DNA of 64,000 nt. It comes from Lentinus brumalis (Eukaryota; Basidiomycota; Agaricomycetes; Polyporales; Polyporaceae). Under the pieces are notes generated by a model. That model had not been told where the DNA came from. It saw only the letters and a list, made by a program, of their open reading frames with translations, and did not search any database. The stretch covers positions 2,604,001-2,668,000 of the forward strand of contig MARA01000002.1 of the NCBI GenBank assembly GCA_001792895.1. The letters run 5' to 3'. Shown here one piece after another: positions 57,490 through 64,000 of this stretch. The position numbers were made by a program, and so were the translations under genes. Each line of letters begins with the position of its first letter. Position 1 is the first letter of the stretch.

Positions 57490-58240
57490 ATGACCAACAT
57501 GGGACTCGAAGAGCGACCGGCCGCGCTCGTGGGCACCGAATCCTACCGCGCGCGCCGCCCGGACGTCGTCGGGCCAGAGGAGCCGCAGAAACCGTTCCCG
57601 ATCCTCTTGTCGGGCGCAGTACAGAGAGGGTTCGGTCGCGGAGGGAAGGACCTGGGCTGCCCGACCGGTACGTCTTCCCGAAGCTGCTTTGGAACGATAC
57701 AGGCTCATTGGGTTTTGCGTAGCTAACCTGCCGGACGAGAGCATCACCCCGATGAGCTCTGTCACAGAGCCTGGCGTATACTATGGCTACGCACAGGTGT
57801 CAAGGGAAAAGGACGGACAGCTCGTGCTAAGTGAAGAAGAGGGGAAGGTGCTCCCGATGGTGATGAGCCTCGGCTGGAATCCGTTCTACAAGAACGAGAG
57901 GTTGTCTGCGGTATGTCTCCGACACTCGCCTATTCGCTGCCATACTCATTAGTTCGGTAGGAGATCCATATTATGCACGATTTCACCAACGATTTCTATG
58001 GCCACCACATGAAGGTTATGATCCTTGGTTACATCCGCCCCGAACTCGATTACGTCTCCCGAGGTGCGTCTGCGATATCGAGGGAAACGTTGTTTGTCAC
58101 TGATCGCGCAAACAGAGGCTCTCATAGAGGATATTGAGACTGACAAGCGTGTTGCTCTGAAGTCATTGGCGCGACCCGGTTACGAGAGATACCAATCGGA
58201 CCCATTCTTCCAGGACGATGTTGCCCAACCTAGATTGTAG
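57490..58240 (+). CDS. FMN1: Riboflavin kinase
   Basis: The ATG at 57490 begins MTNMGLEERPAALVGTESYR. Flavokinase signatures: LSGAVQRGFGRGGKDLGCPT joined by an intron to ANLPDESI (the nucleotide-binding GRGxKxLGxPTAN loop), GVYYGYAQVSRE, MVMSLGWNPFYKNERLSAEI (catalytic NPFxxNxxxxxE, Glu present), HIMHDFTNDFYGHHMKVMIL and GYIRPELDYVSREALIEDIE. The end is DPFFQDDVAQPRL, stop 58238-58240. It converts riboflavin plus ATP to FMN, supplying flavoenzymes. A monofunctional enzyme as in yeast, with no FAD-synthetase part. Three introns, no frame problems. Confidence 0.95.
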
Positions 58241-58402
58241 ATGCTCAAGAAGTGGACGACAAGATGGTAGACCTATGTTGTATGTAATATAATACGGATC
58301 GCGTCCGGATACAGGAGACATATCCTCGACCTATCGTACACGCGACAGCCAGAAGCGGTACCATTTTGTCCATACGGGAGAGTAGCAAGCAATAGAGGGG
58401 GC

Positions 58403-59725
58403 TCAGTCGCTCCGGCTTGACGCAGAGCTGACAGACATAGAAGAGTCGCTCGAGGCGGAGCGACCACGACGACGGGGACCACGGTCTCCAGCAGGTGGTG
58501 GGGACGGAGACCGAGTGTCCTTCCTGCCCCTGTCGTCCGGTGACCTGTTGCGCCCTACGGGGGACCTGCTGCGCCTTACTGGTGACCTCGATCGCGACAG
58601 GGAACGAGATGGCGAGCGGCGGCGATCCCTCCTGTAGGTCGGAGGCGACCTGGGAGGGTGTGGGGGTGGAGACGCCGTCAGACCGCGATCTCCCCTCGAA
58701 GGTGGTTCGACAGAGCCAGAGCGGCGGTAGCGGGGGGCGGAGACCTGGAACGGGATGGGGACCGAGAGGAGAAGCGCCGCCTGGTCCGGGCAGGGGGAGA
58801 TGACGGTGAACGAGAAGCAGCGCGGCGTCGAGGAGGGGAAGGGGAACGCCTGCGACGGTAGTCGCGATCATCGTCGGGGGATACAGCGCGACGAATGGGA
58901 CTCCTGCTCCTACTCCTGCTCCTGCTGCGGCGATCGCGATAGTCCCTCCCGCCACGAGGGGGCACTGGTGGAGGAGGCATCCTCTCCCTTCGCTTCATCT
59001 CCTCCTCCCGCTCCTTCCTGCGCCTGTCTTCCTCTCGCCTGCGGAGACGCTCCCGCTCTTTGCGATCGGCCTCCCACTTCTCCTTCTGAGCCTGCATCTT
59101 CGCCCGCTCTTCCTCCCTCTGGCGTTCCCGTTCTTCTCTCTCTGCCATCCTACGCATACGCTGTTCCTCCTGCTTCTCCCGGTCGAAAGCGTCTCCTTCG
59201 TGGTAGTCCTGACGGGTGCCTAGGGCTCTGGCCATCTTGTTGAGCTCGTCCTTCTTAGCCGCGGCAATCGCGTGTGTGTCAGAGGGCTTGAGGCCCTTGG
59301 CGTTTTGCACGAGCGTGTTCGCCTCCGCAAGGAGCTTCTGGCGAAGCTCGTTGACCTGCTCCTCGATCTTGTCTTCGTCCAGCCTATCAGACCTTTGTGT
59401 CAATTGCCTGCATGCGGAATGCGTGTAGTCGAACATACCCATCATCCTCCAGTTTGAGTTGCAACTCCAGACATTTTACCTCCACCTTCCGCTTCCGCTC
59501 GTGCTCCAGTATCTCTGCGTCCGGCTCCCTGTGCTTTGGAGGTGCTACGTCCCACGCGCTGGCACGGTCCTGCACGCTTTGATGGCTGCGCACCGCGGAC
59601 AAGTTGCGGACCACGTATCCATTGGTGCCACTGTAAATAGTGGGTTGGAATTTCCAGAGCAAAGCAAGTGTAGCAGTGTGCACTCACCTTCCACGTGGAG
59701 TCGTCAGGCCAATGCCGTTGTACAT
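58403..59725 (-). CDS. CWC21: Splicing factor CWC21 (cwf21 domain, SRm300-like)
   Basis: The ATG at 59723-59725 begins MYNGIGLTTPRGSGTNGYVV, the near-invariant start of the Cwc21/SRRM2 family, followed by RNLSAVRSHQS. The cwf21 helix LDEDKIEEQVNELRQKLLAE follows the intron near 59375-59425. Then come a long Arg/Glu coiled coil (EREERERQREEERAKMQAQK) and an RS domain. As written, the frame leaves the RS character after SRSPPP. Adding one C to the C6 run (plus strand G6, 58732-58737) continues as RYRRSGSVEPPSRGDRG and a full RS-rich tail to SSRSD with stop 58403-58405, which I adopt. It works at the catalytic centre of the spliceosome. Divergent from ARG8, 271 bp between starts. Confidence 0.88.
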
Positions 59726-59996
59726 GGTGGACGGGGTGCGAGGTGCCTTGTAGCTGCAGCAGTGGAGAGGACGCGAAGTCAGCGCGGCAAGAGCCGAACG
59801 CCATCCCCACCGTGACGCGTGTGACATGTCACCTGGCGCTCGTCGGACCGGGTTGTGTCCTAACGCCGGACGATGAATTCCGACTTTCGATGTGCAGCCA
59901 TGACTCGCCACCGCGTCCTTGGGACGTTCTCTGTGTCCTTCCTCCACGTCACAGCCTACCCAGACGCGACACTCTACCACCTCTACATCCTAGGAC

Positions 59997-62189
59997 ATGC
60001 GGGCCATCGCTCGTCACGCAGGAAGGACCCTCGCTCGCCGCAGCCCGGGGGCAGGAGCGCGATGCTTGGTACGCTATAGTACTCTCTTCCCATGTCCCGC
60101 ATCCACACTCACGCGTTATGTATGATATGCTTAGAGCACTGAGAGCGGCCTTCCTCTTCCCGAAAAGCCGTGTACTCGGTACACGGCCGTGTCGCACCCT
60201 GAGGACCCGGCATCTATCTCACCAAAAGTCAAGGCGCTGCTTGCCCGCTCGGACGCGTACATCCTCCCTGTGTACGCGCGCCCGTCGATCATCATGGACA
60301 AAGGCAAGGGCGCGTATGTCTGGGACGTGCAGGGGAGGCAGTACTTGGACTTCAGTGCTGGCATCGCTGTGAACGCGCTGGGGCATGGCGACGAGGGCCT
60401 CGTGGAGGTGAGTGCCATTACATCCCGCCTCTGCATGAGTGGCTTGCCATCCTGGGATTTGGGGATACCTCGGGGGATTCTTGTCGGCAGACTTTGTGCT
60501 ACTGGCACCTGGGTGTTTTCGGTCACCTTGTAGAGCTACCGCCATTCGGCGCGTGAACTCAATCGCTGCTTGTGGTCACGGAGAGCAGCCCGGTGTGCAG
60601 CATGTACAAGGACCGAACTGAATGGTGCTGCTACCCTAAGAAATAGGACAACTCCATTGGTCCTTAATGCCGCAATGCTGAGAACGTTGAGCAGGACACT
60701 ATGTGACGTCGTGGGCTACATATACTTTTCATATGCCCACCGTGTGTCGCAATGCTTTACACGCAAGAACTTTCCCTGAGCAAATCATGCTTGGCTTATT
60801 ATCTCCATTTGATCCGTCGCTATTGGTGCTGATCGTGTCGTGCATACTAACGTTCTCGCCTATGTATAGGTCATGAGAACCACGGCATCGACCCTTCTTC
60901 ATTCGAGTAACGTCTATCACCACGAGCATGCCGGAAAGCTCGCAGAGCTCCTCATCACGCTGACCCAGTCCCAAGGCGGACTGGGTTGGGCGCCCGGCAG
61001 CTCGCATCCTCCGACGAACGGGAGTGGAGGCGCAAAGGTCTTCTTCTCCAACTCCGGCACTGAGGCGAACGAGGGTGCTCTGAAGATCGCACGCAAGGTT
61101 GGCAAGGAACGCTGGGCTGCTGCCACAGGCAAGTCGTGGGACGACCCTTCATGCGACAAGTACGAAATCGTCTGCTTCGAGCGCGGGTTCCACGGCCGAT
61201 CCATGGGTGCACTGAGTGTGACCTCGAACCCGAAGTACCAGAAGCCGTTCATGCCCCTGATCCCAGGGGTCAGAGTTGGCCAGCTAAACGACACCCCGGC
61301 TCTGGAGAAGCTCGTGGGAGAGAAGACTTGCGCAGTCATTGTCGAGCCGATCCAGGGAGAGGGTGGCATTCACGCGGCGGACGTGGAATGGTTGCGCGCT
61401 CTGAGGAAGCGGTGCGACGCGGTCGGCGCAGTGCTGATATATGATGAGATCCAGGTGAGTCAAAGTCCCGGGTTCTATCCACCAGCGGGCGACGATACTG
61501 TCGGAGCGCGAGCGAAGAGGACAGTTGCATCGTCTGGTGGACGTCTGGGCGTCGATAGCTGACTGAAACGCAATGTGGCGGTAGTGTGGCCTGTACCGGA
61601 CTGGCAGCCTTTGGGCGCATTCGACCCTTCCTGTCGAAGCACACCCAGACATCGTGACCGCAGCCAAGCCGCTGGCCAATGGCTATCCCATCGGAGCCGT
61701 TCTGATGCGGGACAGCGTTGCGGAGGTCATGACGGCTGGTGAGTACTTTCACAGCATGCGCACAGGAATACGAGGGCTTAACCACGGTGGTGGGATGTTA
61801 CAGGCACACACGGGACTACCTTTGGAGGGTCGCCCCTTGCCTGCGCACTGGGTTACCATGTCCTGTCGCGGCTGTCGGATGCGGCGTTCGTGGCGAACGT
61901 ACAGGAGACGAGCGCGTACTTGCAGGAGCGTCTGCGACTGCTCACGAAGTGGTTCCCGAACATCCTGGAGGAGAAGGTGCGGGGGCGCGGGCTGATCCTC
62001 GGTCTCGGATTCAAGGACAAGAGCCACCCCGGGCGAGTGGTCGAGCTGGCGCGGGAGCGAGGGGTGCTGCTCCTGACTGCCGGGTCGGACGCGGTGAGAC
62101 TTGTGCCGAGTCTGAACATCGGTGCGGGAGAGGTTGGGCATGCGATGGACGTTGTAGAGAGCTGCCTGCATGTACTGAACAGTGCGTGA
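59997..62189 (+). CDS. ARG8: Acetylornithine aminotransferase, mitochondrial
   Basis: The ATG at 59997 on a short first exon gives a basic presequence MRAIARHAGRTLARRSPGAG. The intron from 60072 to about 60136 joins it to STESGLPLPEKPCTRYTAVS and the enzyme: YVWDVQGRQYLDFSAGIAVN, HSSNVYHHEHAGKLAELL, FFSNSGTEANEGALKIARKV, FERGFHGRSMGALSVTSNPK, VEPIQGEGGIHAADVEWLRA, LIYDEIQCGLYRTG (PLP-contacting Asp) and TAAKPLANGYPIGAV (Schiff-base Lys), then GTHGTTFGGSPLACALGYHV. Stop 62187-62189. It makes N-acetylornithine in arginine synthesis. One intron (60408-60869) is 462 nt, far longer than any other here. The later start at 60189 would lack the targeting peptide. Confidence 0.94.
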
Positions 62190-62386
62190 GCGTGTAATGT
62201 CATGGATGCGCATCTGGATCCCGAGGCCGGAAACCGGAGGCCGAGTACACCCGGGTGGGCTCGCGTGAGAGGGCGCGCGTGGGCCAATCGTGCGCTGGCA
62301 ATTATTGGGCGTCTGGACCTCCCATAAGAGGCAGCGGTCTCCATCGCTGTTCTGACTTCACTCTCCTCCTCCGTCCAGTCCTCGCC

Positions 62387-64000
62387 ATGGACAAGCTCTC
62401 CAACATCTCCAAGTTCAAGGCCGCGTGCCCGTACTTGGGCCGCACCAAGACCTCCACCATCCGCACGCTATGCACCTCCGTCTCCCCCGCTACCCGTCCC
62501 TTTCTAAGCTCACCGAGAAGGCCGCCCAGTGCCCTGTCATGGGCCATGCCCTCACCGTCCGCTCCTCCCAGATGGTCGCCGGCTACGCCAGCCTCGCGGG
62601 TGCCGCAGAGTTCAACAAGATCCCCGAGCACCAGGGCATCAAGCCCTCCGCTGCGGACGCCTCCAAGTGCCCCCATGCTTCCAAGGCCATCGCTGCTGCT
62701 CGCATGGCTGAGGAGCTCGCCTCCGCGAAGAAGGGCAAGGCCACCAAGACGTCCGTCGCCGCCGCCGCTGCTGCGAAGGCCGCTGCGTCTTCCGCCGGCT
62801 GCCCCTTCCACGCCGACGCGAACGCCCCGTCCACTTCCGAGGCGAAGCCCAAGGCCCCGATCCCGGGCGGCTTCGACTACGAGAAGTTCTACGCCGACGA
62901 GCTCGAGAAGAAGCACAAGGACGCCTCGTACCGCTACTTCAACAACATCAACCGCATGGCCAGCAAGTTCCCCATCGCTCACACAGGGGACCCGAAGGAC
63001 GAGGTTGAAGTCTGGTGCGCGAACGACTATCTCGGTATGGGTAACAACCCTGTCGTTTTGGAGACTATGCAGTGCGTACCTCCTCTAAACTTGGCTTCTC
63101 GCACGTCTATTTTGATTGAATGCTAACGACTTCTGCCGATCCGCAGTCGCACCCTGAACACCTATGGTCACGGTGCGGGTGGTACCCGGAACATCGCCGG
63201 GAACACCGGCATGCATCTCGCCCTGGAGGCTGAGGTCGCGGCGCTCCACCGCAAGCCTGCCGCACTCGTCTTTTCGTCGTGCTACGTCGCCAACGACGCG
63301 ACGCTCGCGACGTTAGGCCAGAAGCTCCCCGGGTGCATCTACTTCTCCGACTCCATGAACCATGCATCCATGATTCAGGGTATGCGTCACTCCGGTGCCA
63401 AGCGAGTCATCTTCAAGCATAACGACTTGGAGGACCTCGAGATGAAGCTTGCGCAGTACCCGAAGGAGACGCCGAAGATCATTGCATTCGAGAGTGTCTA
63501 TTCGATGTGCGGTAGCGTTGGGCCCATTGCGGAGATATGCGACCTTGCGGAGCGCTACGGCGCGTTGACCTTCCTCGACGAGGTCCACGCCGTTGGTCTC
63601 TATGGACCCCGTGGCGCGGGTGTCGCCGAGCATCTCGATTACGAGCTGCACCAGCGTGCGGGTCAGAGTCCCGACCCCATCAAGGGAACGGTTATGGACC
63701 GCGTTGATATCATCACTGGTGAGTATTCTAGACCGCTCTAGCTCGCGAGACGTGGCTCACATTCGCCCTTCCAGGCACTCTTGGCAAGGCCTACGGCGCT
63801 GTCGGCGGTTACATCGCAGGCTCTCCCGACTTCGTTGACATGATTCGGTCGTACGCATCCGGTTTCATCTTCACGACGTCCCTCCCTCCGGTCAACATGG
63901 CTGGCGCTCGTGCCTCCATCTCGTACCAGAAGGAGTACAACGGTGACCGCCAGCTCAAGCAGCTCAACGTGCGCAACCTGAAGTCGCAGTTCGAGTCTCT
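62387..64000 (+). CDS. HEM1: 5-aminolevulinate synthase, mitochondrial, 3' end off window
   Basis: The ATG at 62387 begins [20 protein letters not shown], a presequence with Cys-Pro haem-regulatory motifs (ACPYLG, QCPVMG, KCPHAS, GCPFHA). The catalytic part shows [97 protein letters not shown] and [17 protein letters not shown]. After an intron (63720-63774), [15 protein letters not shown] carries the PLP Lys, and the frame is open at 64000. It condenses glycine and succinyl-CoA, the first step of haem synthesis. At 62484-62488 a C5 run must be C6 to join TSVSP to [14 protein letters not shown]. Another intron near 63072-63146. Confidence 0.94.

Noticed and set aside
62302..62982. 226-codon minus-strand open frame over HEM1
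   Set aside because: Antisense of the HEM1 presequence region; Leu/Gly/Arg-rich shadow.

Overview
This is nuclear DNA of a filamentous basidiomycete, most likely an Agaricomycete; a polypore-type lineage is plausible but cannot be proven from this window. Genes are GC-rich, closely packed on both strands, and cut by many short GT-AG introns (about 45-70 nt). They include typical fungal functions: lysine synthesis by the aminoadipate route, a longin SNARE, Mpo1-like and OrdA-type P450 families, and a MYND/membrane protein family I cannot place outside mushrooms. There are no prokaryotic features, and I recognised no tRNA or rRNA gene.

Layout. (1) 1-17 kb is an accessory, oxidative-metabolism stretch: an FAD-linked oxidase running off the left edge, a secreted PA-like surface protein, a sugar-type MFS transporter, two tandem related cytochrome P450s, a short-chain dehydrogenase and an Mpo1-like protein, with large gene-poor gaps. 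(2) 17-31 kb is core housekeeping: SEC22, a proline-rich conserved unknown, the nuclear exonuclease RAT1/XRN2, eIF2B delta, MTP18 and an FHA-forkhead factor. (3) 31.8-33.8 kb is a CpG-depleted island that looks like methylated or transposon-derived DNA and carries a proline-rich ORF fused to GC-rich host-like sequence. (4) 34.7-49 kb holds the inositol hexakisphosphate kinase KCS1, a divergent pair of mitochondrial genes (QCR9 and uS11m), an ABHD5-like hydrolase, an orphan acidic protein, a monocarboxylate-type transporter and homoisocitrate dehydrogenase (LYS12). (5) 49.3-53.4 kb holds a tandem pair of MYND-finger membrane proteins, one of them degraded. (6) 53.6-64 kb is core again: a SNAPC4-like Myb protein, TAF8, riboflavin kinase, CWC21, acetylornithine aminotransferase (ARG8) and 5-aminolevulinate synthase (HEM1, running off the right edge).

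The most striking cross-cutting observation is that many otherwise intact genes, including essential ones, need a one-base correction, nearly always in a C or G homopolymer. This reads as systematic consensus error rather than biology, and any automatic gene model here will be wrong at those places. Other notable points are several 14-18 nt micro-exons, a RAT1 coding exon that is only the ATG, the CpG-depleted chimeric ORF, the MYND duplicate, and an oxidase/transporter/P450/SDR neighbourhood that could be a small metabolic cluster. I saw no convincing wholly new defence or mobile system. The best candidates for undescribed biology are the MYND-membrane family, the CpG-depleted chimera and the two conserved unknowns at 18.8-21.4 kb and 43.6-44.4 kb.
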